Part shown: piece by piece, positions 18,687 through 27,443 of the stretch
How positions within the stretch are numbered: position 1 is the stretch's first letter
Layout of the letters: every line of letters starts with the position of its first letter
Origin: Paraburkholderia youngii
GTDB taxonomy: Bacteria; Pseudomonadota; Gammaproteobacteria; Burkholderiales; Burkholderiaceae
Assembly: GCF_013366925.1 (NCBI RefSeq)
Contig: NZ_JAALDK010000001.1
Coordinates: forward strand, 5,888,001 to 5,952,000
Direction of reading: 5' to 3'
DNA: 64,000 bases
Program-made: the position numbers and the translations under genes
The notes under the pieces: model-generated
What the model saw: the letters and a program-made list of their open reading frames with translations, nothing else
What the model was told of the DNA's origin: nothing
Database searches by the model: none

Positions 18687-19016
18687 GTGTCGTTCATTTC
18701 CAATGCCTTCGCCCAAGGCGCTGCAGCAGGTGGTGTCGAATCAAACCTGATGAGCTTCCTGCCGCTGATCCTGATGTTCGGCGTGCTGTACTTCATCATG
18801 ATTCGCCCGCAAATGAAGCGTCAGAAGGAACATCGCAACATGCTCGCAGCGATGGCCAAGGGCGATGAAGTCGTGACGAACGGCGGCATCGTCGGCAAGG
18901 TGACGAAGGTGGGCGAAGCCTACGTCGGCATCGAAATCTCGGAAGGCACGGAAATCACCGTGCAGAAGGCGTCGGTCACGACAATTCTCCCGAAGGGCAC
19001 GATCAAGTCGCTGTAA
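18687..19016 (+). CDS. yajC: Preprotein translocase subunit YajC
   Basis: A 109-residue inner-membrane accessory protein of the SecDF-YajC complex. The frame starts with GTG at 18687, supported by GGAGAG ten bases upstream, giving MSFISNAFAQ, which matches the YajC N-terminus. An ATG 12 codons earlier lacks this support. One transmembrane segment (about residues 16-36, LPLILMFGVLYFIMI) is followed by RPQMKRQKEH and a soluble domain with GDEVVTNGGIVGKV. Size is that of E. coli YajC. secD follows after 116 bp. Confidence 0.96.
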   Translation: MSFISNAFAQGAAAGGVESNLMSFLPLILMFGVLYFIMIRPQMKRQKEHRNMLAAMAKGDEVVTNGGIVGKVTKVGEAYVGIEISEGTEITVQKASVTTILPKGTIKSL

Positions 19017-19030
19017 GGCCTGCACTCCTC

Positions 19031-19097
19031 GCGTCCGGCGCGGCCTCGCCGGCGGTTCAGGCACTTCGCTGAACGGCCCGCGCTCATCGCCGGACGC
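19031..19097 (+). ncRNA. Predicted three-way-junction RNA element between yajC and secD
   Basis: A perfect 10-bp outer stem (GCGTCCGGCG 19031-19040 with CGCCGGACGC 19088-19097) encloses two hairpins. The first is CGGC-CTC-GCCG (19041-19051). The second is GTTCAG (19055-19060) with CTGAAC (19069-19074). The element ends 35 bases before the secD start. It is seen only as complementary bases; a role in processing, attenuation or translation control of secD is a guess. Confidence 0.4.
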
Positions 19098-19132
19098 ATC
19101 GCATCCAAGCCAACCTTCCCGTTGGACCACTC

Positions 19133-21223
19133 ATGAATCGCTACCCCCTCTGGAAATACGCCGTGATGCTGGTGGCTCTGGTCATCGGCCTCGTGTACAC
19201 GCTGCCCAATCTGTACGGCGAAGCGCCGGCGGTGCAGGTGTCGAGCGGCAAGGCCACGGTCAGGCTCGACGCCACCACGCTGGCGTCGGTCGAAGCCGCG
19301 CTCGCGGGCAATCAGATCAAGCCGACCGCAGTCACGTTCGACAACTCGCAGACCAACGCGAACATCCGCGTGCGCCTGACGGACACGGACACGCAGTTGC
19401 GCGTCAAAGACCTGCTGCAGAAGTCGCTCAATAGCGATCCGAACGATCCGCAATACATCGTCGCACTGAACCTGCAAAGCGCATCGCCGACCTGGATGAC
19501 CGCCCTGCGCGCACTGCCGATGTATCTCGGTCTGGACCTGCGCGGCGGCGTGCACTTCCTGCTGCAGGTCGACATGGCCGGCGCACTGAACAAGAAGCTC
19601 GATTCTGACGCCTCGGACGTGCGCACGCTGCTGCGCGACAACAACGTCCGCGACGGCGGCGTGAATCGCGTGAACCAGTCGGTGGTTGTGAATCTGGCCG
19701 ATCAGGCCACGGCGGACGCGGCACTCAAGCTGCTCGGCCGCGGCGTCAGCGAACTCCAATGGACCTCGCAGCCGAACACCGGCGCGGACGGCGGCGTGCA
19801 GCTGGTCGGTACCTTCACGCCGGCCGTGCAGCGCGCGGTGCAGGACGCTGCGCTCAAGCAGAACATCACGACGCTGCATAACCGCGTGAACGAACTCGGC
19901 GTGGCCGAGCCGGTGATCCAGCAGCAGGGCGCGGACCGTATCGTCGTCGAGCTGCCGGGCGTGCAGGACACCGCGAAGGCGAAGGACATCATCGGCCGCA
20001 CGGCGACGCTCGAAGCGCGCCTCGCCGACCCGGTCAACACGCATCCGAACCCGAACGACCCGGTGCCCCCGGGCGACGAACTCTTCACGCAAGGCAACCA
20101 GGCACCGGTGCTGCTGCGCAAGCAGGTGATCTTCACCGGCGACCGCATCATCGACGCATCGGCGGGCTTCGACGAGCATCAGCGCCCGTCGGTCAACATC
20201 CGTCTCGACTCGGCCGGCGGCCGCGCGGTGCGCGCGGTGTCGCGCGACAACATCGGCAAGCCGATGGCGATGGTGCTGTTCGAGCGCGGCAAGGGCGAAG
20301 TGCTGACGGTCGCGACCATCCAGTCGGAACTGGGCGACCGCTTCCAGATCACCGGCCAGCCGACCCCGCAAGCGGCCGCCGACCTCGCGCTGTTGCTGCG
20401 CGCCGGTTCGCTCGCCGCGCCGATGGAAATCATCGAGGAACGCACGATCGGCCCGAGCCTCGGCGCCGACAACATCAAGAAGGGCTTCCACTCGGTCGTG
20501 TGGGGCTTCGCGGCGATCGCCGTGTTCATGATCGCGTACTACATGCTGTTCGGCGTGATCTCGATGATCGGCCTGTCCGTGAACCTGCTGTTGCTGGTGG
20601 CGGTGCTGTCGATGCTGCAGGCCACGCTCACGCTGCCGGGTATCGCCGCTATCGCGCTCGCGCTCGGTATGGCGATCGACGCGAACGTGCTGATCAACGA
20701 GCGCGTGCGTGAAGAACTGCGCCACGGCGCGCCGCCGCAACTGGCCATCCAGAACGGCTACGCGCACGCATGGGCGACGATTCTCGACTCGAACGTCACC
20801 ACGCTGATCGCCGGCCTCGCGCTGCTCGCGTTCGGCTCGGGTCCGGTGCGCGGTTTCGCGATCGTCCACTGTATCGGCATTCTGACGTCGATGTTCTCGG
20901 CGGTGTTCTTCTCGCGCGGTCTCGTCAACTTCTGGTACGGCGGCAAGAAGAAGCTGAAGTCGCTGTCGATCGGCCAGGTGTGGCGTCCGCAAGCGGCAGT
21001 CGCCGGCTCGGCTGCTTACGCCGGCGGCCTCGGCAGCAGCGACGCCGCGACCGACACCGCGCAGGCCATCGCCACGGCGAAGGCGAGCGCGAAGGCAAGC
21101 TCGAAGGCACCGGCCGCAGCCGGCGCGCAGGGTCGCACGAAGCCGACCGTGCGCCGCCGCAATGCGCCGGGCACGCCGACGTCGAATGGCTCGACGCCGC
21201 AGAAACCGGGTTCATCCCGCTGA
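19133..21223 (+). CDS. secD: Protein translocase subunit SecD
   Basis: A 696-residue membrane protein that uses the proton gradient to complete Sec-dependent export. It has an N-terminal transmembrane helix (YAVMLVALVIGLVYTLPNLYG), the conserved YLGLDLRGGVHFLLQVD, and a large periplasmic P1 domain (ELGVAEPVIQQQGADRIVVELPGVQD). The C-terminal five-helix RND-type region carries GMAIDANVLINERVREEL. The last ~60 residues are an Ala/Lys/Ser/Arg/Pro-rich tail that E. coli SecD (615 aa) lacks. It lies between yajC and secF. Confidence 0.97.
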   Translation: MNRYPLWKYAVMLVALVIGLVYTLPNLYGEAPAVQVSSGKATVRLDATTLASVEAALAGNQIKPTAVTFDNSQTNANIRVRLTDTDTQLRVKDLLQKSLNSDPNDPQYIVALNLQSASPTWMTALRALPMYLGLDLRGGVHFLLQVDMAGALNKKLDSDASDVRTLLRDNNVRDGGVNRVNQSVVVNLADQATADAALKLLGRGVSELQWTSQPNTGADGGVQLVGTFTPAVQRAVQDAALKQNITTLHNRVNELGVAEPVIQQQGADRIVVELPGVQDTAKAKDIIGRTATLEARLADPVNTHPNPNDPVPPGDELFTQGNQAPVLLRKQVIFTGDRIIDASAGFDEHQRPSVNIRLDSAGGRAVRAVSRDNIGKPMAMVLFERGKGEVLTVATIQSELGDRFQITGQPTPQAAADLALLLRAGSLAAPMEIIEERTIGPSLGADNIKKGFHSVVWGFAAIAVFMIAYYMLFGVISMIGLSVNLLLLVAVLSMLQATLTLPGIAAIALALGMAIDANVLINERVREELRHGAPPQLAIQNGYAHAWATILDSNVTTLIAGLALLAFGSGPVRGFAIVHCIGILTSMFSAVFFSRGLVNFWYGGKKKLKSLSIGQVWRPQAAVAGSAAYAGGLGSSDAATDTAQAIATAKASAKASSKAPAAAGAQGRTKPTVRRRNAPGTPTSNGSTPQKPGSSR

Positions 21224-21241
21224 GTCCCGGAGAACAAGACC

Positions 21242-22192
21242 ATGGAATTTTTCCGTTTCCGCAAAGACATCCCGTTCATGCAGCGCGCGTTGATCTTCAA
21301 CGCGATCTCGCTGATCACTTTCCTCGCCGCGGTGTTCTTCCTCGTGCATCGCGGGCTGCATCTGTCGGTGGAATTCACCGGCGGTACGGTGATCGAGGTT
21401 CAGTATCCGGGCGCGGTGCCGCTCGACCCGGTGCGTGCCACGCTCGGCAAGCTCGGCTATGCCGACGCGCAGGTGCAGAACTTCGGCACCGCGCGCGACG
21501 TGCTGATCCGTCTGCCGCTGAAGCCGGGCCTCACGTCCGCGCAGCAGAGCGAGCAGGTGATGAGCGCGCTGAAGGCCGATACGCCCGAGGTGCAGTTGCA
21601 GCGCGTCGAGTTCGTCGGTCCGCAGGTCGGCAAGGAACTCGCTACCGACGGTCTGCTCGCGCTCGCGTGCGTGGTGGTCGGTATCGTCATCTATCTATCG
21701 TTCCGCTTCGAATGGAAGTATGCGGTCGCCGGCGTGATCGCGAACTTGCACGACGTCGTGATCATTCTCGGCTTCTTCGCGTTCTTCCAGTGGGAGTTCT
21801 CGCTGTCGGTGCTGGCCGCGGTGCTCGCGGTGCTCGGCTATTCGGTCAACGAGTCGGTGGTTATCTTCGACCGGATTCGCGAAACCTTCCGCCGCGAACG
21901 CAAGATGAGCGTGATCGAAGTGATCAACCACGCAATCACCAGCACGATGTCGCGTACCATCATCACGCACGGCTGCACGCAGATGATGGTGCTTTCGATG
22001 TTCCTGTTCGGCGGGCCGACGCTGCACTTCTTCGCGCTCGCGCTGACGGTCGGTATTCTGTTCGGTATCTACTCGTCGGTATTCGTCGCCGCGGCGCTCG
22101 CGATGTGGTTCGGCGTCAAGCGCGAAGACCTGATCAAGGAAAAGAAAGAAAGCCACAATCCGGACGATCCGAACGCTGGCGCGCAGGTTTGA
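21242..22192 (+). CDS. secF: Protein translocase subunit SecF
   Basis: A 316-residue partner of SecD with six transmembrane helices. It shows SVEFTGGTVIEVQYPG, VGPQVGKEL, GYSVNESVVIFDRIRE and STMSRTIITHGCTQMMV, all classic SecF segments. It starts 18 bases after secD and is clearly co-transcribed. A bidirectional terminator follows. Confidence 0.97.
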   Translation: MEFFRFRKDIPFMQRALIFNAISLITFLAAVFFLVHRGLHLSVEFTGGTVIEVQYPGAVPLDPVRATLGKLGYADAQVQNFGTARDVLIRLPLKPGLTSAQQSEQVMSALKADTPEVQLQRVEFVGPQVGKELATDGLLALACVVVGIVIYLSFRFEWKYAVAGVIANLHDVVIILGFFAFFQWEFSLSVLAAVLAVLGYSVNESVVIFDRIRETFRRERKMSVIEVINHAITSTMSRTIITHGCTQMMVLSMFLFGGPTLHFFALALTVGILFGIYSSVFVAAALAMWFGVKREDLIKEKKESHNPDDPNAGAQV

Positions 22193-22225
22193 TGCACACG
22201 TAGTTGCTGAGGATTGCGCGAATAA

Positions 22226-22255
22226 AAAAGGCCGGTTCTGTCGAATCGGCCTTTT
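22226..22255. terminator. Bidirectional terminator between secF and the MHS transporter
   Basis: AAAAGGCCG (22226-22234) and CGGCCTTTT (22247-22255) form a perfect stem with a 12-base loop, with A's on one side and T's on the other. It can end both converging transcripts. Confidence 0.85.
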
Positions 22256-22291
22256 GCGTTTACGCCGTGCGCGGTCGCCACCGCCTCGAAC

Positions 22292-23569
22292 TTAGCGAAA
22301 CCCCAGCTTGCGCCGCGCGCCAATCAGCGCCGCGATGCTCAGCAGCGCGGCAAACATCATGTAGTAGCTCGGCGCCGCCTTCGAGCCGGTCACGCTGATC
22401 AGCCACGCGATGATGAACGGCCCGAAGCCGCCGAAAATCGTCACCGCGATGTTATACGCGAGCGACATGCCGGTCGTGCGCGTCTGCACCGGGAAGATCT
22501 CCGACAATAGGCCCGGCGTCGCGCCGAAGTAGCCGCTGACGAGAAAGCCGAACACGATCTGCCACACGATCAGCGTGCCGAAACTCGGATGCGCGATCAG
22601 GAACGCGAACGCCGGATAGACGAGCACGAACAGCAGCACGGCCGCGCCGAGCATGATGCGCGTGCGTCCATGCAGATCCGACCAATGCCCGGCCACCGGC
22701 GAGAACACCATCTGGATCAGACCCGTCACTGCGATCGCCGCGAACGCGACCGACGGCGCGAGCCCCAGTTGCCGCACGCCATAAGTCGGCATGAACAGCA
22801 TCAGATAGGAGGACACCGTCCCGAGGATCACCACGCCCATCGCGATCACGAGCCGCAGCTTCTGCGTCGCGAACGTGTCGCGCAGCGGCGTCTGTGTCGT
22901 TTCGGCGGCGAGGAATTCGGGCGTCTCGTCGAGCCTGGTGCGGATGTAGAACGCGACCGGCCCGATCAGCAGACCGAAGAAGAACGGCACGCGCCAGCCC
23001 CACGACGTCATCTGCTCCGGCGACAACCCGCCCGTCAGCAACGCGCCGAAGCCGGCCGCAAGCAGCGTCGTCAGGCCCTGGCTCGCCATCTGCCAGCTCG
23101 CGTAGAAGCCGCGCCGCCCCGGCACGTGCTCGGCGAGAAACGCGGTTGCGCTGCCGAACTCGCCGCCGGCCGAGAAACCTTGCATCAGCCGCGCGAGCAC
23201 GAGGATCAGCGGCGCGGCGAGACCGATGCTCTGATAGGTCGGCAGAATCGCGATGATCAGCGTGCCGCTCATCATCAGCAGGATGGAAAGCGTGAGCGCC
23301 GCCTTGCGCCCGGCGCGGTCCGAGTACGCGCCGATCACGATCGCGCCAAGCGGTCGCATGAAGAACGACACGCCGAAGGTGCCGAGCGTCAGCAGCAGCG
23401 ACACGGTGTCGTTGCCGGCCGGAAAAAACAGCTTGGAGATGGTCACGGCGAAAAAGCCGTAGACCACGAGGTCGAACCATTCGAGCGCGTTGCCGATCGA
23501 GGCGGCCGCCACCGCGCGCCACGAATTCTGCCGGCTTCCCGCGACGCTTGCTGCTGTCGTTGCATTCAT
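22292..23569 (-). CDS. MFS transporter, metabolite:H+ symporter (MHS) family
   Basis: A 425-residue, about 12-helix permease. It carries the MHS hallmarks: EWFDLVVYGFFA in helix 1, FFMRPLGAIVIGAYSDRAGRKAAL in loop 2-3, and RLMQGFSAGGEFG in helix 4. The family (ProP, KgtP, ShiA, citrate carriers) imports osmolytes, dicarboxylates or aromatic acids with protons. Here no neighbour indicates the substrate. The start ATG at 23569 has AGGAGAT upstream. The 207 bp upstream up to the yceI terminator likely hold its promoter; I see no obvious hexamers. Confidence 0.9.
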   Translation of the reverse strand: MNATTAASVAGSRQNSWRAVAAASIGNALEWFDLVVYGFFAVTISKLFFPAGNDTVSLLLTLGTFGVSFFMRPLGAIVIGAYSDRAGRKAALTLSILLMMSGTLIIAILPTYQSIGLAAPLILVLARLMQGFSAGGEFGSATAFLAEHVPGRRGFYASWQMASQGLTTLLAAGFGALLTGGLSPEQMTSWGWRVPFFFGLLIGPVAFYIRTRLDETPEFLAAETTQTPLRDTFATQKLRLVIAMGVVILGTVSSYLMLFMPTYGVRQLGLAPSVAFAAIAVTGLIQMVFSPVAGHWSDLHGRTRIMLGAAVLLFVLVYPAFAFLIAHPSFGTLIVWQIVFGFLVSGYFGATPGLLSEIFPVQTRTTGMSLAYNIAVTIFGGFGPFIIAWLISVTGSKAAPSYYMMFAALLSIAALIGARRKLGFR

Positions 23570-23776
23570 CCAGATCTCCTGTGCTGCGCGAAATATTTAT
23601 TCGAAGCAACGCGTGACGTCCGCGTTGGCCATCCCGGCAACGCGCACCACCGGCATGACTGCGTGCGCTCTATTTAACTGAAAAAATAAAGGTGAAGCGA
23701 GCGACAAATGCACGATGCGGGTGGATGCAGTCCGATACGCGCCACGCAGGGCCGCGCCGTTCGCTACGGGCGATAA

Positions 23777-23812
23777 AAAACCGCTTCGTCGGAGAACGAC
23801 CGAAGCGGTTTT
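23777..23812 (-). terminator. Intrinsic terminator downstream of the yceI/b561 genes
   Basis: AAAACCGCTTCG (23777-23788) and CGAAGCGGTTTT (23801-23812) form a perfect 12-bp stem. On the minus strand it ends in a T6 run. It lies 34 bases past the stop of the second yceI gene. Confidence 0.85.
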
Positions 23813-23846
23813 CGTGTTGCGGTGCAGCGCGAAGATGCCGTCGCGC

Positions 23847-24428
23847 TTACTGCTGCTTGATGCCTTCCGACTGGATATGCAGGCGCGTCTGCATGCTGAA
23901 GCCGTACTTCGCGCCGAAGTCCATGCCGTAATCGGCGCGATTGAATTCGGTGCTCGCCTCGACGCCGCACACTTCGCGCTTGAGCACCGGATGCTGCATG
24001 CACTTGAACGAATCGACCTTCAGATTCACCGGCTTCGTGATGCCGCGAATCGTCAGATTGCCGATCACCTCGACCGGCTTATCGCCGTCGAACTTGATCT
24101 CGGTGCCCTTGTAGGTCACGGTCGGATACTTGGCGACGTCGAAGAACTCGTCGGATTTCAGGTGCTCGTCGAGTTTCGGGTTGCCGGTCTGCACCGAAGC
24201 GGGATCGACGCTCACGTCGAGAGTGCCGGTCCTGGCCGCGCGATCGAGCGTCACCGAGCCCGTGGTCTTCGTGAATTTGCCGCGCCAGATCGACAGACCG
24301 CCGAAGTGGTCGGCCTCGAAGCTCGGAAACGTATGCATCGGATCAAGCATATAGGTATCGGCGGCGAAGGCGCCGAGCGACAGCGACGAAGCCAGCGCGC
24401 CAACAGCGATCAACATGGACGTTTTCAA
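23847..24428 (-). CDS. YceI-family periplasmic protein (second copy)
   Basis: A 193-residue secreted lipocalin-like protein. The signal peptide is [20 protein letters not shown], and the mature part starts [19 protein letters not shown], the family's opening strand. Strand motifs [23 protein letters not shown] and [12 protein letters not shown] are all present. The probable start is TTG at 24428, with AGGAG six bases upstream; the ATG three codons later lacks a site. YceI proteins bind isoprenoid or quinone-like lipids. It follows another YceI and a cytochrome b561, as in E. coli yceI-yceJ. Two cysteines (KCMQ, REVCG) could form a disulfide. Confidence 0.9.
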   Translation of the reverse strand: MKTSMLIAVGALASSLSLGAFAADTYMLDPMHTFPSFEADHFGGLSIWRGKFTKTTGSVTLDRAARTGTLDVSVDPASVQTGNPKLDEHLKSDEFFDVAKYPTVTYKGTEIKFDGDKPVEVIGNLTIRGITKPVNLKVDSFKCMQHPVLKREVCGVEASTEFNRADYGMDFGAKYGFSMQTRLHIQSEGIKQQ

Positions 24429-24526
24429 TTCGTGCTCCTGTTTTGCGTTGAAAATCGCGGTGCAACCTGCGGTGGGAAAACGGCCGCGCCCCACTGGCGC
24501 GGCGCACATCGCGAACGCCGCGCGCG

Positions 24527-25090
24527 TTACTTGTGCGCGGCGACGATATGAAACTTGATTACGACCTCGTCGGCGACGACCGACGTGTCCTTCCATTCGC
24601 CGGTGCCGACGTCGAACTGCGAGCGCTTGATCGGCAGCGCGCCGTCGAAGGTCTGCGTCGCGCCCTGCTGGCTCACCGTGACCGGCATCATGACCGTCTG
24701 CGACTTGCCCTTGATGGTCAGCTTGCCGGTCACCTTGAACTGATTGCCGCCAGCCGGCGCGATCTCGCTCGAGACGAACGTCGCGCGCGGAAAAGTCTTC
24801 GCGTCGAACCATTCCTTGCCCCGCACCTGCTCGTTGTAGCTCTCGTCGCCGAGATCGAAGCTGGCGACGTCGATGTCGATCTGCGCGCTGCCGGCCGTCG
24901 GCTTCGCCGGATCGAAGCTGACCTGCGCGGTGAACTTGTTGAACTTGCCTTCGACCGGCACGTTCATCTGTTTCGAGGTGGCCGTCACCGAGCTCTTCGC
25001 GACGTCGACCTGCGCGAGCGCCGCGCCCGCGGCGCTCAGCGACGCCGCCGCGAATGCGGCGAGCATGTAGCGATAAAACGAAACCTTCAT
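24527..25090 (-). CDS. YceI-family periplasmic protein (first copy)
   Basis: A 187-residue secreted YceI-fold protein. The signal peptide [26 protein letters not shown] is cleaved before [49 protein letters not shown] and [12 protein letters not shown] mark the lipid-binding barrel. The start ATG at 25090 has AAGGA seven bases upstream. It starts eight bases after the cytochrome b561 stop. It is diverged from the second copy, so this is an old duplication or a partner pair. Confidence 0.92.
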   Translation of the reverse strand: MKVSFYRYMLAAFAAASLSAAGAALAQVDVAKSSVTATSKQMNVPVEGKFNKFTAQVSFDPAKPTAGSAQIDIDVASFDLGDESYNEQVRGKEWFDAKTFPRATFVSSEIAPAGGNQFKVTGKLTIKGKSQTVMMPVTVSQQGATQTFDGALPIKRSQFDVGTGEWKDTSVVADEVVIKFHIVAAHK

Positions 25091-25098
25091 GGTTGTCC

Positions 25099-25659
25099 TT
25101 ATTTGAGGAAGGGGATCATGCGCGACAGCAGGCCGTCGCGATCGAGCCATTGATGCTTGAGCGCCGCCGCGACGTGCAGCGCGACCAGCACGAGCAACGT
25201 GTAATTCAATGCGATATGGAGGTTCTTCAGCAGTTCCTTCAGGTGCGGATCGGGCGCGATGATTCGCGGCAGCGGGATCAGCCCGAGGTAGACGACCGGC
25301 ACGTTCGCCGCCGAGCTGTACAGATAGCCGGACACCGGAATCACGATCATCAGCGCGTACAGCAGCAGATGCGTCAGATGCGCGGCAGCGCGCTGCCAGG
25401 CCGGCATGCGGCGCGGCATCGGCGGTCCGGCATGGGTCGCGCGCCACAGGATGCGCACGATCGCGAGCGCGAACACGGTCACGCCGATCCATTTGTGCCA
25501 CGAGAAATAGCGCAGCTTGGTGGGTGTGAAGCCCGGGATGTCGGTCATCACCCAGCCGAGCGCAAAGCCGCAGACGATCAGCAATGCGATCAGCCAGTGA
25601 AACGCGATGGCGGTCCGCGTGTACGACTCCCGGGTACCGAACGATGGATTGAGTGTCAT
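25099..25659 (-). CDS. Cytochrome b561 (YceJ/CybB type)
   Basis: A 186-residue, four-helix, di-haem b membrane protein. Candidate haem ligands are H21 (IAFHWLIAL), H55 (SWHKWIGV), and histidines in [20 protein letters not shown] near the C-terminus. The family exchanges electrons with the quinone pool, and YceJ-YceI pairs link it to a periplasmic lipid-binding partner. It is the first gene of the b561-yceI-yceI block, followed after eight bases by yceI. Confidence 0.93.
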   Translation of the reverse strand: MTLNPSFGTRESYTRTAIAFHWLIALLIVCGFALGWVMTDIPGFTPTKLRYFSWHKWIGVTVFALAIVRILWRATHAGPPMPRRMPAWQRAAAHLTHLLLYALMIVIPVSGYLYSSAANVPVVYLGLIPLPRIIAPDPHLKELLKNLHIALNYTLLVLVALHVAAALKHQWLDRDGLLSRMIPFLK

Positions 25660-26005
25660 GACAGATCAACGCAGGCTGTTAGAAGTTAACGGCGCACCGC
25701 GGCCGGCTATTCCGCGATCCCTGCCGTGCACCGGCACGGCGCGCGCCGCCGATGCGGCCGGCATCATCGCCAGAAAAGGCCGCTGGGGATGCCACGGGCG
25801 CCATGCTACCCCAAGCGCGCAAAGCTGGCTGCAGCGCATCGGCGGAACGGGCCCGAATTTTGCAGCGCAGCACGCCGGAGCGCGCCGCGCGCGCTTCGCG
25901 TCGGTCGCGAGGCCGCGTTTGGTACTATTGCTGCTCACTGCCGCCCCTTCCCTCGTAAAGAGCAGGCCTTGCACGCCGCCACTACGTCGTTAGCCCATCT
26001 GCCGC
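25660..26005. other. Divergent intergenic region between cytochrome b561 and pqiA
   Basis: I find no convincing gene in this 346-bp stretch; its open frames are short and overlapping. It contains a 7-bp hairpin with arms GCCGTGC (25723-25729) and GCACGGC (25734-25740). A TACTAT hexamer at 25923-25928 is a possible -10 for the pqi operon without a clear -35. It must hold both divergent promoters. Confidence 0.5.
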
Positions 26006-26785
26006 ATGGAACATGAGAACCTGATCGCGTGCCACGAATGCGATACGCTGTTCCGCAAGCCACAGCTTGTCGGGCGCGTCGCCGCGCGTTGTCCGCGCTG
26101 CCGCGCGACGCTCTTTCGCGGCGTATCGCGCAAGCTCGACGCGATCTGCGCACTGACGCTCGCCGCGCTGATCACGTTCGTGATCGCGCAGGGCTTTCCG
26201 ATCGTCGAACTCGAAACCAACGGCATCACGTCTCAGATTACGCTGTTCGGCGCGCTCGTCGCGCTGTGGGGCGAGGACATGGAGATCGTCGCCGTGATGG
26301 TGTTCTGCTCGACGATCCTCTTTCCGCTCACCGAACTCGTCGCGCTGCTGTACGTGCTGGTGCCGCTGCGCTCCGGCTACGTGCCCCCGCATTTCAATCG
26401 CGTGCTGCGCGCGATCCAGTTCGTGCGGCCGTGGGGAATGATCGAAGTGTTCATGCTCGGCGTGCTGATCACGATCGTGAAGATGGTCAGTCTCGCGCGC
26501 GTGATCCCCGAGGCGGCGCTGTTCGCGTTCGGCGCGCTGACGCTGATGTTCGCGGTCGTCGTCACGTTCGATCCGCGTGTGCTGTGGGATGTCGCCGACG
26601 AGATCGACGCGGGCGGCGATCGGCCGTTGCCGCGCACGCCGGCCGACAGCGCGGCACTCGCGCTCGGCTCGCTCGCCGGTCCGCCGGCGCCGTCCACGCG
26701 CGTCGCCGGCTCGACGGGTGGCAGCGCTGACGGTGCCGCCGGCAGCGCTCCGCCCGGCTTGCCGCCCGCGCCCCGCGAAGGATGA
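26006..26785 (+). CDS. pqiA: PqiA-like membrane protein, first half-size copy
   Basis: A 259-residue membrane protein homologous to one half of E. coli PqiA. It has a zinc-ribbon (C9, C12, C29, C32) and four hydrophobic helices (about residues 46-65, 95-125, 150-170 and 175-190). Its ending WDVADEID is followed by a Pro/Gly/Ala-rich tail. PqiA proteins are the inner-membrane part of the PqiABC inter-membrane lipid transport system. Stop TGA at 26783-26785 lies seven bases before the next pqiA. An in-frame TAG lies 15 bases upstream, so 26006 is the first usable start. No obvious ribosome-binding site. Confidence 0.9.
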   Translation: MEHENLIACHECDTLFRKPQLVGRVAARCPRCRATLFRGVSRKLDAICALTLAALITFVIAQGFPIVELETNGITSQITLFGALVALWGEDMEIVAVMVFCSTILFPLTELVALLYVLVPLRSGYVPPHFNRVLRAIQFVRPWGMIEVFMLGVLITIVKMVSLARVIPEAALFAFGALTLMFAVVVTFDPRVLWDVADEIDAGGDRPLPRTPADSAALALGSLAGPPAPSTRVAGSTGGSADGAAGSAPPGLPPAPREG

Positions 26786-26792
26786 GCCCCCG

Positions 26793-27443
26793 ATGAAATA
26801 CGTCACCGCGAAACGCGCGGGCCTCGTGTCCTGTCACGCGTGCGGGCGCGTCGAACCGCGCATCCGCTCGATCACGCCGCAGCACTGCAGCCGCTGTGGC
26901 GCGCATCTGCACTCGCGCAACCCCGACAGTCTGATGCGCACGTGGGCGCTGCTGATCGCCGCAGCGCTGCTGTATATTCCGGCGAATCTGCTGCCGGTGA
27001 TGCACACGTCATCGCTGCTCGGCTCCGAGGACGACACCATCATGAGCGGCGTCGTCTATTTCTGGACCTCGGGCGACTGGCCGCTCGCGGTGATCGTGTT
27101 CATCGCCAGCATCATGGTGCCGATGCTGAAGCTCTCGGTGCTCGTGCTGCTGACCATCACCGCGCAGCGCCGCTCGCGCTGGCGTCCGCAACAGCGCACG
27201 ACGCTGTACCGGATGGTCGAGCGCATCGGCCGCTGGTCGATGCTCGACGTGTTCGTCGTCACGCTGACCGTGGCGCTCGTGCGTTTCAAATCGCTGGCCG
27301 TGATCACGGCCGAGCCCGGCGCGATTGCGTTCGGCTCGGTCGTGATCCTGACGATGCTCGCCTCCATGCAATTCGATCCACGCCTTATCTGGGACCCCGT
27401 GGAAAGCAGTACCCCAACACCTCAGGATCTCGACCATGACTAG
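26793..27443 (+). CDS. pqiA: PqiA-like membrane protein, second half-size copy
   Basis: A 216-residue companion of the preceding gene. It has its own zinc-ribbon (C14, C17, C32, C35) and four hydrophobic segments (MRTWALLIAAALLYIPANLLPV, then VIVFIASIMVPMLKLSVL and two more). PANLLPVMH is a conserved PqiA segment. The two genes together equal one full-length E. coli PqiA (417 aa). It overlaps pqiB by eight bases, so it is coupled to it. I chose the ATG at 26793; the upstream frame runs inside the first pqiA. Confidence 0.92.
   Translation: MKYVTAKRAGLVSCHACGRVEPRIRSITPQHCSRCGAHLHSRNPDSLMRTWALLIAAALLYIPANLLPVMHTSSLLGSEDDTIMSGVVYFWTSGDWPLAVIVFIASIMVPMLKLSVLVLLTITAQRRSRWRPQQRTTLYRMVERIGRWSMLDVFVVTLTVALVRFKSLAVITAEPGAIAFGSVVILTMLASMQFDPRLIWDPVESSTPTPQDLDHD

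Noticed and set aside
18920..20992. 690-codon minus-strand open frame opposite secD
   Set aside because: Same mirror-frame pattern; secD is unambiguous on the plus strand.
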